NCBI GenBank assembly: GCA_002081555.1
Contig: MZNV01001274.1
Coordinates: 1 to 22,064 of the forward strand
Source of the DNA: Protostelium mycophagum
Lineage: Eukaryota; Evosea; Variosea; Protosteliida; Protosteliaceae
Direction: 5' to 3'
Length of the DNA: 22,064 nt
Both the position numbers and the translations under genes were made by a program. The notes under the pieces were generated by a model, which saw nothing but the letters and a program-made list of their open reading frames with translations, did no database searches and was not told the origin of the DNA. Shown here piece by piece: positions 1 through 9,071 of this stretch; the first letter of the stretch is position 1, and the number at the start of each line of letters is the position of its first letter.

Positions 1-160
1 TGTTCTTGGCGAAGATGGCCTCTCTTCTGATGTATTCGGCAGCAGAGTATTCCTTGTCGAAAGTCTGGAGGAAGCCTTTGAACTCCTGCTGGGTCTGGAG
101 GCTGACATAAGCGGCTGCGGTGGTGATGGCCAGCGCACAGACAAAGAAGCGGGCGAGCAT
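1..160 (-). CDS. Cathepsin L/papain-like cysteine protease, N-terminal part (cut by window edge)
   Basis: Only the first 53 codons lie in the window; the gene runs off the left edge. The start is the ATG at 158-160 on the minus strand. It is followed by a hydrophobic signal peptide (MLARFFVCALAITTAAA) and then by a stretch with F-x2-FL-x2-F-x-K-x-Y and ER/RR-type helical spacing (EFKGFLQTFDKEYSAAEY, then RREAIFAKN). That is the start of the I29 (ERFNIN-type) inhibitor prodomain of papain-family proteases. These enzymes are made as secretory or lysosomal zymogens and digest protein in acidic vacuoles. The catalytic domain is outside the window, so activity cannot be judged. Its 5' flank holds two CGGTAAGA octamers and one close variant, shared with other secreted-protein genes here. 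Confidence 0.8.
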   Translation of the reverse strand, partial: MLARFFVCALAITTAAAYVSLQTQQEFKGFLQTFDKEYSAAEYIRREAIFAKN

Positions 161-240
161 TGCTGTGGTAAAATTGAATTGCTTTGGACGCAAACATTCC
201 ACCTCGCTGAGTTGAAAGTTCTTTCGGGACTTCTCCGCTG

Positions 241-248
241 CGGTAAGA
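241..248. promoter_or_regulatory. CGGTAAGA element upstream of the cysteine protease
   Basis: This exact CGGTAAGA lies about 80 bp upstream of the protease ATG. A variant, CGGTAAGT, lies at 264-271. The octamer recurs only in the 5' flanks of other secreted-protein genes of the window; a regulatory role is inferred. Confidence 0.4.
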
Positions 249-346
249 CATCGAGAAACTTCACGGTAAGTCTGTCAGAAACTTCACTCGACATTGTTGT
301 CATTTCTGAAGTCCCCGGTTCAAGTTACCATGTTCCAAAACGCGTA

Positions 347-354
347 TCTTACCG
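347..354. promoter_or_regulatory. CGGTAAGA element, reverse orientation, upstream of the cysteine protease
   Basis: TCTTACCG is followed directly by CGGTGT, giving a compact TTACCGCGGT pseudo-palindrome about 190 bp upstream of the protease ATG. Confidence 0.35.
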
Positions 355-1027
355 CGGTGTCAAAAGTGGTCTTCTGTAACAAATCACACAAGCACAAGAG
401 TGTGCTAGCATATTGGCCAGAGCTCTCTTATTTCATACCGATAATGCCGTCGGACCTACCAGCGACAGTTCTGTCGCTGTAGAAAACTCTTCCTTTAAAG
501 CACGACGATTTGAGACGTGGAAAACTCCGTGAAATCTCCGACCCAGTCCAAATACGAGGTAATATATTCTTTATGAGATTGTAAAGCCAAAAATAGATTT
601 TGTGTCACTGAAATTTCCGCCGCGACGTTGGCTTGAGTTCTTCAATCAATGGAGATTGGTTGATTTTGACCTTTTAGCCTCATTCTTAGTGATCAAACGA
701 GTCACAAAAAAATCAAAATGTTGTGAGAATCACCTCTCTTGTGCAACCCAATTGATTCTTTGCTGGCAAGAAAGGTGTACTTGCGATGCGGGTCACTTAC
801 ACTGCTGATCACACCAAGATTTGCTTGGCCTGCATCTATTATAAGTAAAGTCATTGGTGGATGCGGCTCTTCTTGTCTTAAAAAATGCATCATCCATTTA
901 TTTTCAGTGATACATAAAGACATGTTTAAATAAATGCAAAATGATTTTTGTGTCATACATTAAGAAGAAAGGTATTGTCTTTCGAAACTACCGAGACATT
1001 AATAATTTTGTAATCATTTATTTGGTA

Positions 1028-2226
1028 TTAATGGCTGCCAACAAAGATGTCGTTCTGAGCTCCATCCTGGAATCCGTACTGAAAAAACGAGTCAGAAATT
1101 TCACACTTTTTTCACAGGAATTTCACGGAAATTTCTTACGTTAGAGTTGTAGATGGGAGCAGATTGTGTGTTTCCTTGCTCTGGCATGTTGTTACCCTCC
1201 TTCTGCATCCTGATATTCTTCAGAAATTTCCTTGAAATCTCACGGAAAACTCACCAGTACATGGGGACCTTAGGTCCGGTCACGCAGGGTTGTCCATTGT
1301 CGCATCTTCTGGGGGGTCTGGCGTTGTCGACGTCGACGGGCTTGGCGTCACTTCTGGCATTTGTGACATTGCACACGAAGGGTGTCATGTACATCTGATC
1401 AGATCCACCGACGGATTTGTGGATCCAGAACCAAGAGCACATGCACCTATCACGTTTGAATTTTGAACGGGAGATTTTGGCGGGAAACTTACTTTCCGTT
1501 GGGGCAGGCGGGAAGGTTGGGGATTTGGAAGTTCTGGAGTTGTCTGGCAGGGCAGTCATGAACGACGGAGAAGATCACTATGAAGACGTCAGATTTGAAA
1601 AAAATGAGAAAATGTGCGATGGCATACCGAAATCGTTGGGCTTCACATCGTATTGGTTGCTCTTGTAGGCGATACCGAAAGCACATCCGGCAACGTCCTC
1701 ATGGCGGGGAGCGTGAAGGTCTTAATCATGTCATTAAAATGATCTTTCATGGAGATGTGTGCACTCACTTCCCCAGCGGTAGTCCCAGGGGCTGGGGGGG
1801 TCGCGAGGGTTGGGAAGGAGTCCAGTTCCCATAGAGGTCTGTCCCTTGTTGGAAGAGAGCTCGACATCGGCGTTTCCGTTGGCGGGAAGCATAAAGACCT
1901 GATGTGAGTGAGATTTTGAGGGTGTTAGAGGTGTGAACTCACGCGACCGGCTGCGGGAGGGTAGTCGAGGTTAGAGTGCCACCACCATTGCCTAAATGTT
2001 GTCAGATCATATATATCATCCATAACAGTATGCATACTTGAACTCCATATCCTGAAGAGGTTGAGAGTTCCAGTCAGAGTTGGGCCATGCAGCGCGGTCC
2101 TTGTCGAAGGTGCTTCGAAACAATCAGAATGATGACGATTTATTTTCTGGGACTCGACCTGGGATGCCAGATTGAAAGATGTCCAAGAGCGATGGCGATG
2201 AGAGCCAAGATGATGATGGTGCGCAT
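1028..2226 (-). CDS. AA14-like lytic polysaccharide monooxygenase, secreted
   Basis: Nine exons (2226-2159, 2112-2038, 1991-1943, 1898-1769, 1720-1628, 1577-1493, 1446-1255, 1209-1140, 1078-1028) join in phase to 270 aa. A signal peptide (MRTIIILALIAIALG) is followed directly by His, the mature N-terminus that LPMOs need for the copper histidine brace. Family landmarks follow in order: FKQWWWHSNLDYPPAAG, a second His 10 residues before a Cys (LHAPRHEDVAGC, mature His95), NDFVIFSVVHDC, CMCSWFWIH, DQMYMTPF (candidate axial Tyr171), and a C-terminal YGFQDGAQNDIF. This order matches my memory of fungal AA14 enzymes, which oxidatively cleave xylan on cellulose. Substrate here is unproven. Introns are 44-61 bp. 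The family call rests on remembered family sequence, not a search. Confidence 0.85.
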
Positions 2227-2901
2227 CTTTGGTATTGTCTTTAGAATGTCGGGAAGCTCTGCTTAATGCTCGAAACTCCTACCGCAACGCGCCTAGGTAT
2301 ATTAACGTGAGCCGCACAGGACAAAACCATTTTTGGCATGCTTTTTCACCTTTGACATTGAGGTGACGTTGGTGCTTGACGGTATCCCCAAAATATTCTA
2401 TTTCTGACAACCCCAACCGTGATTTTTCCGCCAGCATCATCCAGGCATTGGTGATGAAATGTACATGCACGAATAATATATGATAAGCCAGAGACGATAT
2501 GTGTTTGTAGAGCATGCATGTAAGTTGTCCGCAAACATAAACTGACTGCTCATATCTACACTTGATCGAACCGAAGGAACGCATTGTTGCAGAGCCGCAA
2601 ACGCGTTATTTGCGTCCGCATCTGGAACAGCTTTTCTTAGAAATGTTTATTTATGCTTCACGAGTTCCTCGCTCAATGTCCAGAAGTCTTCGGCCAGTTT
2701 TTCATCTCTTGCGGCAGCGCTCGTTGATGCCACGGCACACTTGGAGAAATATTTCCCTGTTAAAATTGACTACAGAATTATGAAAATTTAAATTAATTTT
2801 TTTTCCATTTTTTAATGCCAAACTTTAAGTGTTTTTGAAAGTCACGGTTTCTATCGCATTTCTTCACGGTTACTGCCGTACCGAAATGTCCACAATTGTC
2901 A
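2227..2901. other. Intergenic region between the AA14-like gene and the SDR gene
   Basis: This stretch of 675 bp is the 5' flank of the AA14-like gene and the 3' flank of the SDR gene. It has no supported gene. A TACCGCA half-element lies at 2280-2286, about 55 bp upstream of the AA14-like ATG. A related ACGGTT/CCGTACCG cluster lies at 2866-2883, just past or overlapping the SDR 3' end. The open frame at 2562-2783 (+) resembles nothing I know. The 2780-2815 stretch is strongly A/T-rich. Confidence 0.5.
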
Positions 2902-4014
2902 TCAATGAAATATTGAACAAATAATCGCGTCTACAACTGTCGCAACAGACCAGAAGACACAGACACTCACCCTTGTTCTGAAGCGCTTCGGGTCTGATGG
3001 CACAGTATAAAGTGGTGAGGGCACCCTGCTCAGGTGTACTTAAGAATAAAGGTGCGAAGGTCTCGTTGAGAAACTTTGTGACTCCACTCATATTTCTATT
3101 TGTGAATAAATTTCCAGACAAAGTTTTTTAATATTGACATCTCCCGCAGATAATTTCTTGTAAATAAAAATAATTTCACATAATAAATAAATAAAAATTT
3201 TACCTTCCCAACTCTGTTTTGATAACCCCAGGATGTAAAGAGAAAGCGCTGACGTCGACGCCCTCAGCGTCCATCCTCTTCTGTAATTGTGAAGCAAAAA
3301 GAATGTTGGCCAGCTTCGAATTGCCGTAAGCGGTCCATGCGCCGTAACTTCCTGGCTTCTCGAATTGTAGATTGTCGAGGTTAAACCTGGCCTGAGAGGT
3401 CAGGCCTGGGGTTGCGAGGTTTGACCTACCAATTTGTGGCCCTCAGAACTGACATTCACAACACGAGATGGTGCCCCCTTCTTTAGATCTTCGAGTAGAA
3501 GTTGAGTCAACAAAAAATGACCTGGAGCATGAGGAGAGATGATATTATCATTTCACATACCGAAATGATTCACGCCGATCTGTTTCTCAAAGCCATCTTC
3601 TGTAGTTTGCCTCTCTGGAAGTGCCATGATTCCTGTCAACATGAATGGATCCAGAAGAACGATGCACCTGACCTGCATTGTTGATGAGCAGATTGAGTGG
3701 AACGTTCTTCTGTTTAAATTCTTGCGCGAAAGAACGAACTGAAGCCAAAGAGTTCAGATCCAATGGGAGTGCCTCTATATTCTCATTGCCGGTCTCGCTC
3801 TTCAACTTCGCCAAAGCGTCAGACGATCTCTGAGGATCTCTACACGCTGAGGTCGTTCAATAATGCAAACATCCTGAGCTCTACCTATGACAACATTTGC
3901 TCCCATTTTCGCGAGTTCTTTTGCTGTCACATAGCCAATACCAGTGTTAGCACCAGTGACAATCGCTGTCTTTCCCTTCAAATCGACGGGCTCTACGCTC
4001 TGTGCTGCTCCCAT
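2902..4014 (-). CDS. Short-chain dehydrogenase/reductase, retinol dehydrogenase-like
   Basis: Exons 4014-3885, 3846-3673, 3632-3561, 3521-3430, 3391-3204, 3095-2971 plus a short last exon give about 270 aa. Classical SDR marks are in order: the NAD(P) loop TGANTGIG (residues about 20-27), NNAG, the catalytic Ser in [10 protein letters not shown], and Tyr-x3-Lys in [12 protein letters not shown]. The Rossmann-fold enzyme likely reduces or oxidises a retinoid-like or other lipophilic carbonyl/alcohol, as the RDH11-14 group does. The substrate is unknown. It starts MGAAQSVEP with no clear membrane anchor. The C-terminus is uncertain: the last intron may end at 2937 or 2931, with TGA at 2902-2904, or that intron may be retained with TAA at 2870. 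All versions are shorter than the usual 300+ aa. Introns are 38-40 bp except one AT-rich 108-bp intron (3096-3203). Confidence 0.85.
3386..3409. repeat. Short inverted repeat at a 3' splice site (SDR intron 4)
   Basis: CCTGGCCTGA and TCAGGCCTGG face each other across 4 bp with one mismatch in the arms. The palindrome covers the 3' splice site of the 38-bp intron 3392-3429, so in RNA a stem could hide the acceptor. Confidence 0.5.
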
Positions 4015-4526
4015 TTTGTTGAAGTCTTAAAACTGGTGGGCGGAATTTATGTGGTTTTTTACAATGGTTTTTGTCATTAATTCGACCTTTTTGACAATAA
4101 AGCAGACCGAACGATTACCTCTGAGCCAATCGTGGCTGTGGCCAGATCCACAATCTTCATGCTTCTTTTGCTCCAGACAAAGACAATAAGAACGCCGTTG
4201 ACCTGGCAAATTTCAATTTAATGAATTAAATTTCTCATTTTTTGGTTGGTGAAATTTTTTCTGTTCAGAAAATATTAAAAATATTACTATTTGGAAATAA
4301 TCACAAACCAAGTTGATTTGAAATGTGAATTTTAGGTACATTTTTGTTTCGTTGTAGTGCACGAATGTGGTCTAGTTTTCTGTGTGTAGAACATCCGAAA
4401 TCTGGAGGACTTTTCGTCGCCCAATCAGATCGATCACATTCATTCATCGACTTGAATCAACACTCATTCTGAAATTACGGTAAAGCTTTGTTGGTGATTA
4501 GCAAACCATCTCATGTCTTTCAGAGC
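4015..4526. other. Divergent promoter region between SDR (-) and eIF4E (+)
   Basis: This stretch of 512 bp holds the 5' flanks of two genes read outward. The AT-rich block 4205-4330 has no coding signal. TTACGGTAAAG at 4475-4485 lies about 45 bp upstream of the eIF4E ATG and resembles the CGGTAAGA element. An open frame on the minus strand (4027-4209) could be 5' leader of the SDR transcript; it has no recognisable domain. Confidence 0.4.
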
Positions 4527-5242
4527 ATGACGAACGAGAGTAGCGATAACGACGATCACAAACACCATGATGGAATAAAGACGAGACATCCTCTTTTACA
4601 CAGCTGGACTCTCTGGTATGACTCTGGCGCCTCTAATTCTGCCTCTTGGGGAAACAATATCAAAGAAGTTTACACCGTATCGACTGTATGTATCAAGTCA
4701 CATACTCAGGTTTTCTCATCTTCTTAGGTCGAAGATTTCTGGAGATTGTACAATAATATCAATCACGCCAGTAACATCTCAGTCGGTGCCAACTTCAATT
4801 TTTTCAAAAAGGGAATAGAGCCAAAGTGGGAGGACCCAAGCAACGATAAAGGTGGAAAATGGACTGTGATCGTCCCCAAGAATAAGACACTCGTAGACAA
4901 TTGCTGGTTGTCTCTGGTGAGTCACGTCACCATTTTACTCTCCTTCTCATGATCGCCGCAGCTCCTTGGTTGTATTGGAGATCAGTTAGACGATGACAAA
5001 GACTACATCTGCGGCGCTGTCATCAACACAAGAAAGAACCAAGACAAGATCAGCATTTGGACGAAAAATGCAGATGACAAAGAGACCAACGAGAAGATAG
5101 GGTGAGTCTCATTTGGCGCCAAAATTTCCCGCCAAAATTGAGTGTCGACAGGCGCGCCTTCAAGAAGCTGCTGGACCTGAAAGAGGCCGGATACCAAGCC
5201 CACCAAACTGACAACGCTCGTGCCAATAAATATACCGTTTGA
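4527..5242 (+). CDS. EIF4E: Translation initiation factor eIF4E
   Basis: Four exons (4527-4685, 4728-4916, 4962-5101, 5152-5242; introns 42, 45 and 50 bp) join to 192 aa, near the family norm of about 200. The protein binds the mRNA 5' cap and recruits eIF4G in the cytoplasm. The sequence shows the canonical order: a hydrophilic acidic and His-rich N-terminus, HPLLHSWTLWYD (first cap-stacking Trp), VEDFWRLYNNI, EPKWEDPSNDKGGKW (second cap Trp followed by the Glu that reads the guanine), DNCWLSLLLGCIGDQLDD, and ICGAVINTRKNQDKISIWT with basic residues for the cap phosphates. The ATG at 4527 is the first in frame; an upstream ATG at 4513 meets a stop after five codons. It converges with the V-ATPase gene; a polyadenylation signal lies at 5372-5377. 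Intron 3 carries E2F-like palindromes. Confidence 0.95.
5112..5137. promoter_or_regulatory. E2F-like double site in eIF4E intron 3
   Basis: The palindrome TTTGGCGCCAAA (5112-5123) is followed at once by TTTCCCGCCAAAA (5125-5137). Both match the E2F/DP consensus TTTSSCGC with its mirrored half. They lie wholly inside a 50-bp intron. Binding is inferred from consensus only. Confidence 0.35.
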
Positions 5243-5244
5243 TT

Positions 5245-5304
5245 TTGTCGACATTCTGTACACCGATATCCTGTACATGCCGATAATATGTACAATGTCG
5301 ACAA
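5245..5304. terminator. Inverted repeat just after the eIF4E stop
   Basis: TTGTCGACATTCTGTACA (5245-5262) and TGTACAATGTCGACAA (5289-5304) are imperfect complements around a 26-bp spacer. They begin 2 bp after the eIF4E stop. A transcript stem-loop between the two convergent genes could aid 3'-end formation; this is inferred from position. Confidence 0.4.
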
Positions 5305-5371
5305 GACTCATTCGTACATCTCCGCAGGGCGTTCATTACCGCACAACGTCACGGTAGAAACCGTGATAAAA

Positions 5372-5377
5372 AATAAA
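5372..5377 (+). terminator. Polyadenylation signal AATAAA, eIF4E
   Basis: AATAAA lies 130 bp after the eIF4E stop. A second AATAAA on the opposite strand (5390-5395) serves the convergent V-ATPase gene 8 bp after its stop, so the two 3' ends overlap. Confidence 0.5.
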
Positions 5378-5402
5378 TCTTTTGAGCAGTTTATTTCTTG
5401 AA

Positions 5403-6369
5403 TTAATCGTAAAACTTTCTGGTGAGGGACTTTCCGTAGACAGCGGTACGGATGGCGGGCAGGTTCTGCTCAAAAGCCATGGAGAGACGGGCGTCTAAAG
5501 TGTTCGAGCAGAAGATCTTTCCGTCTTGAGAGCTAACGACAATACCACCAGTGCTAAGGAAATCAGAGACCCATTCAATTGGAAGAAAGAATGATATCGA
5601 TTCTAGTCAAATGAAAAAGAATACGTACCACATCTCTCCCTCCTTGGTCATGAGTTCAGGTCCAGGGGGCAAGTTGATGTTCTTTTGGAGATTGATGATG
5701 ACTGCGTGTCCAGTCTTAGCTTGGAATTCTTTGGCGGCCTCGGGGATGACAGACTCGACGAGGGCAAGATCTTGCTTTCTGGCAACGACATTCACGGTGG
5801 GCTCGTTCACTCTAAGAGTAGCCTGGAGTGAGATGAGATAATGATATGAATCCGCGCGTGATTTTACAATGTAAAATGAGTTGAACTATTCACAGAGAAA
5901 TAAAAAATGGGGATGTGATGATCGTTAGGTCTTTCAATGTGCGGTCATAAAAGATTTATACCTGCAGGAGAAGGTCCTTGAGGATCTTCTTGTATGTGTT
6001 CTGGTCTTTGCTCAGCTCGGAAAGTTTCTTGTGAGCGGTGGTAAGGATCTTTTGGATACCCTCCTCCTTGGCCTTCAAGATACGAAGACGAGATTGGTTC
6101 AGCTCATTGGAGGCATCGCTGAAGGGGATGAATAAATGATATCAGATATCTCACCCTCACATCTTTCTCTTGACCTCTATGTTCTTCTCCTTCTTCTCAA
6201 AGTCCTTGTTGATCTTCTGCTTTGCCTCTTGAACGTTCTTTGACTTCTCAATGCTGAACTCTTCTTGTGCCTTTGCGGAGATCTCATCAACCTTCTCGTC
6301 GGCCTCACGCAGGATGAACTTTGTCATCTGCTCGAGTTGTTTTTGAACCTCATCATCTTCCATCGACAT
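5403..6369 (-). CDS. VMA4: V-type proton ATPase subunit E
   Basis: Four exons (6369-6161, 6118-5962, 5822-5629, 5553-5403) join to 236 aa, close to the family's 226-233. Subunit E is the peripheral-stalk component of the V1 sector. It holds the catalytic head against the membrane rotor that acidifies vacuoles and lysosomes. The N-terminal half is the long charged helix of this subunit (MSMEDDEVQKQLEQMTKFI, then repeated E/K-rich stretches). It is followed by SRLRILKAKEE, VVARKQDLALVESVI, TGGIVVSSQDGKI and SNTLDARLSMAFEQNLPAIR, which align with the C-terminal globular domain. Two start codons lie close together (6369 and 6363). Introns are 42, 139 and 75 bp; the middle one is long for this genome. 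Confidence 0.95.
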
Positions 6370-6720
6370 GTTGAAACCTCTTTATATAAACTCAGGGAGG
6401 GGTCTGCGGTTCAGAGATCTTCGCTTGTGGTCGCGATGAGAGTGAAAAAAGTGGTCCGAGAAGTGGTTCGGAAATGGTGTAGAAGTTGGAGCACTTGCAA
6501 GGCTTACTTTTCCGAACAATTTCAGATCTACAACGATAATCATCTAAAAGCTTTACTTGAATATTTTACAATACAGGGATTGGAAGGCAGATCAAGTATC
6601 ACCTTGAGCGGATGTGTTCTGCATTATCTTTACCAGTGCGATTTATAACTGATTTATAAGTTGTAGTTTACAACAGCTTACGGATATTTGAAGATTTCTC
6701 GGATTCCTTTTCGGATTCAA
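6370..6720. other. Divergent promoter region between V-ATPase E (-) and MINPP (+)
   Basis: TTTATATAAA at 6381-6390 is a symmetric TATA-like box. It sits only about 11 bp from the V-ATPase ATG, too close for a typical TATA on that side. It lies about 47 bp upstream of a plus-strand ATG at 6437 that opens a 70-codon frame to a stop at 6646-6648. That peptide is basic and Cys-containing, with no recognisable domain. It may be a small gene or leader sequence; I do not call it. Confidence 0.4.
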
Positions 6721-8719
6721 ATGAGACACATCTTGTTGCTTTCTCTAGTTTTGTCCATATGCCTTGCTTCCTTTATAGAGGAACACCTCTCAACCACAGC
6801 ACGTGAAGATCTCTCCGGCACAATCTCTGACATCATCACAGTCGCCTTACCCAGTCAGAGACAAGAAGAGAACACCCCTACCTGAATTTTGTCAACCGAC
6901 ACCTCTTCACTTCTCATATGTGTCTCGACATGGCTCAAGAGATCCCGCCAATCAGGGCGAGTTGGACAAATATCAATACTTGGAGAGAACCTTGAAAATG
7001 TGATCATGCATGTCTTGTTTCGAATGAAATTAAATGAACAGGTATTCCAGACATGTCACAGATCCAAAGTTCTATTGGATGAAGAGTGAGTGGGGTTGTT
7101 AAATTCTAAAAAAATATTCTCGTGCTGATGGCGTTGTAGATTGGACTAACCCTTTTCCCTCGGCGTCAGCTCAGCTGAGCAAATACGGAAAACAAGAGCT
7201 GTACAACACGTCGAGGAGGACACTGGAAGAATTTCCCGCGCTTTTTGGAGAGTATTTCCCGCCAAAATTCTCGGTTAGATGTACAGAAGTAGACAGGTAA
7301 GTTTCAGAGAAATTTCAATGAAATTTACCTGTTGTTAGGACATCTCAGAGCGCAGGAAGTTTTACTTACGGCCTCTGGCAAGACAGAGGGGATCTTGGGG
7401 CACAAAATTTTGAGCCGATCTCTATCCTGTCAAAATCTCTCAATCAAGATCCGATCTTGAGATTCTTTGACGTTTGTCCAAAATTCCAGCGAGATGTCAT
7501 GAACAACCCAGATCTGTTCCGGGAATCAGATCTGTACAGAGCGGCACATATCAAGGAGGTATTGATTTTTATTTCAATAAAACTTCTTGTGCCTTTGAGA
7601 CCATAAACATTACGATTTTTCAGAAACCATCTTTTGTTCAAAACATCTCCCACTCTCACAGCAGTCACTCAGGTGCTGTCCGATGTACAGAACAAAATAG
7701 GAGTCCCCGCCCAACTGTGGCCTATCACGGAGTCTGACGTCGACGCATTCTACATGGCCTGTTCTTATGATGTCTCAACCCGTCGTGACCTCACTCAGTT
7801 CTGTCAGACTTTCGGCAAAAAAGGGTTCTTTACAATGGACTTCATCGCAGATTTGAGGGAATATTACCAGAGGAGTTACGGCATAGAGTTATCCGTGAAA
7901 ATTGCGGCACCTCTTTTGCAGCACATTTTTAAAGGGTGAGGGGTTGCAAGAAGTCAATTCAAAGAATTGGCTCCTTTTGTTTGTTAGTAACTACATGGGG
8001 TCACAATTGCAGCACTGCGGCACAGCCGCAGCAAAAGATGCTGTATCCTTGAGCCACAAACAGATGTGCAAATAAAGACATTGTGGGATGAATCGGCACT
8101 TCGGCAGAGTTACCTTCAAGATTTTTGCTGCGGGTCGTTTTGAACTGCTGCTAGGCGAATAATCACAAAATAGTTACAATGCCATTGTGCGAAAGCAGCA
8201 ACTCACTCTCTACAAAGCTTCAAACCATCTTCTGCAGCTTCTAAAGATGTTCAGTATAGAGGACACTACCAACGGGTCACATCAGAAGAGCTTCATGGGT
8301 TTCGGACATGCAGAGACCATCATGCCACTCGCTTCATCATTGGCAAGCATCAAGTATCTCTCCACACATCCTGACGAGACCTCAGGGTCTATTTTTGGAT
8401 GTGCCCAAACTGGACCATGAGACACCCACCGCATCCATCTACAACCGTAAATGGAGGGGGAGCACCATCTCCCCCTACGCTGCGAATATCGCTCTCGTCA
8501 CATTCAATTGTTCCACCGAAAAATCCCCGAAAAGTTACAAGGTCAAGATACTCTACAACGAGCAGGAGGTGGGTGAAAATTCGTGGAAAATTCATGGTGA
8601 AGATCTCCCAGATAATATCTCCACACTGTGGGGAGGAGATGTATTGCCCTTTAGAAAGGTTGAAATCTGGTCTACAACAGTATCTGCAATTGGATTTCGA
8701 AAAAATGTGCCAAGTATAA
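6721..8719 (+). CDS. MINPP1: Multiple inositol polyphosphate phosphatase (histidine acid phosphatase), secreted
   Basis: Nine exons (6721-6802, 6855-6999, 7042-7085, 7140-7296, 7339-7533, 7624-7935, 8174-8342, 8386-8568, 8612-8719) join in phase to 464 aa. A signal peptide (MRHILLLSLVLSICLASF) precedes a HLST motif. The catalytic loop is SRHGSRDP (His about 53), where the nucleophilic His forms the phospho-enzyme. The proton donor is the HAE motif in FGHAETIMPL (His about 357), the MINPP hallmark as opposed to HD of other acid phosphatases. VRCTEVDRTSQSA, FFDVCPKFQ and a C-terminal Cys pair (CGEEMYC) also fit. The enzyme removes phosphates from inositol phosphates such as phytate, in the secretory path or digestive vacuole. 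Weaker points are the intron 6803-6854 and the donor at 7534. Intron 8343-8385 is GC-AG. Intron 7936-8173 is long and carries a hairpin. Confidence 0.88.
8016..8030. repeat. GC-rich mini-hairpin in MINPP intron 6
   Basis: TGCGGC-ACA-GCCGCA is a perfect 6-bp stem with a 3-nt loop inside the 238-bp intron, flanked by GCAGCA words. The same design recurs three times in introns of the next gene. Confidence 0.7.
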
Positions 8720-9071
8720 AGTTATTGAGATGACAAAAACCGAGAAAGATTTCTATAGAAGGATGCTTTTGAACCACAGACTCAGACACGCCCTTTTCTC
8801 CAATGTTTCACGCGCCTGCATCGCTCATTACCTTTTAAAATAATGCCCCGTGTCTGCGCGGTATCTTGTCGCGCCTTCTCAAAAAGCTGTCGGAATCCTC
8901 CTGATGTGACAGCAGAAAGTTCTTTTGCATTAGGAGAGGGGAGAAACCAACATCAGGAGCGACAGCCAACCTATAACATGAGCGAGAAGTTTAGGTCTTG
9001 GATATGGGGCGAAAGGCCTCTGCAGAGTGATGACATCTTGTATTAAGAGGGTCTCACACATTACAGACAAC
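8720..9071. other. Spacer between MINPP and the ankyrin gene
   Basis: Both neighbours read to the right, so this 352-bp stretch is MINPP 3' flank and ankyrin 5' flank. A plus-strand frame opens at ATG 8843 and stops at 9046 (67 codons, Cys-containing N-terminus, later ATG at 8978). It matches no family I know and ends 25 bp before the ankyrin ATG; it could be an upstream ORF in the leader. I cannot support it as a gene. Confidence 0.4.

Larger units (their letters stand above)
161..1027. other. Intergenic region, cysteine protease 5' flank to AA14 3' end
   Basis: No supported gene was found in these 867 bp. The left third is the protease promoter side with three CGGTAAG-type elements. The rest is AT-richer. 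An open frame on the minus strand (702-956, 84 codons) has no recognisable domain or convincing start context, and I do not call it a gene. The word GAAATTTC occurs at 610-617. Confidence 0.5.

Noticed and set aside
702-956. Minus-strand ORF of 84 codons in the first intergenic region
   Set aside because: It has no recognisable domain, no clear splice pattern and ordinary AT-rich composition; it is likely a chance frame.
2562-2783. Plus-strand ORF of 73 codons upstream of the AA14-like gene
   Set aside because: It does not resemble any family and lies in the promoter side of a divergent region; the evidence is too weak.
7559-7623. MINPP donor at 7559 (GTATTG) instead of 7534
   Set aside because: It gives the wrong phase into the next conserved exon; the donor GTACAG at 7534 keeps the whole 464-aa frame. 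Still the least secure junction of that gene.
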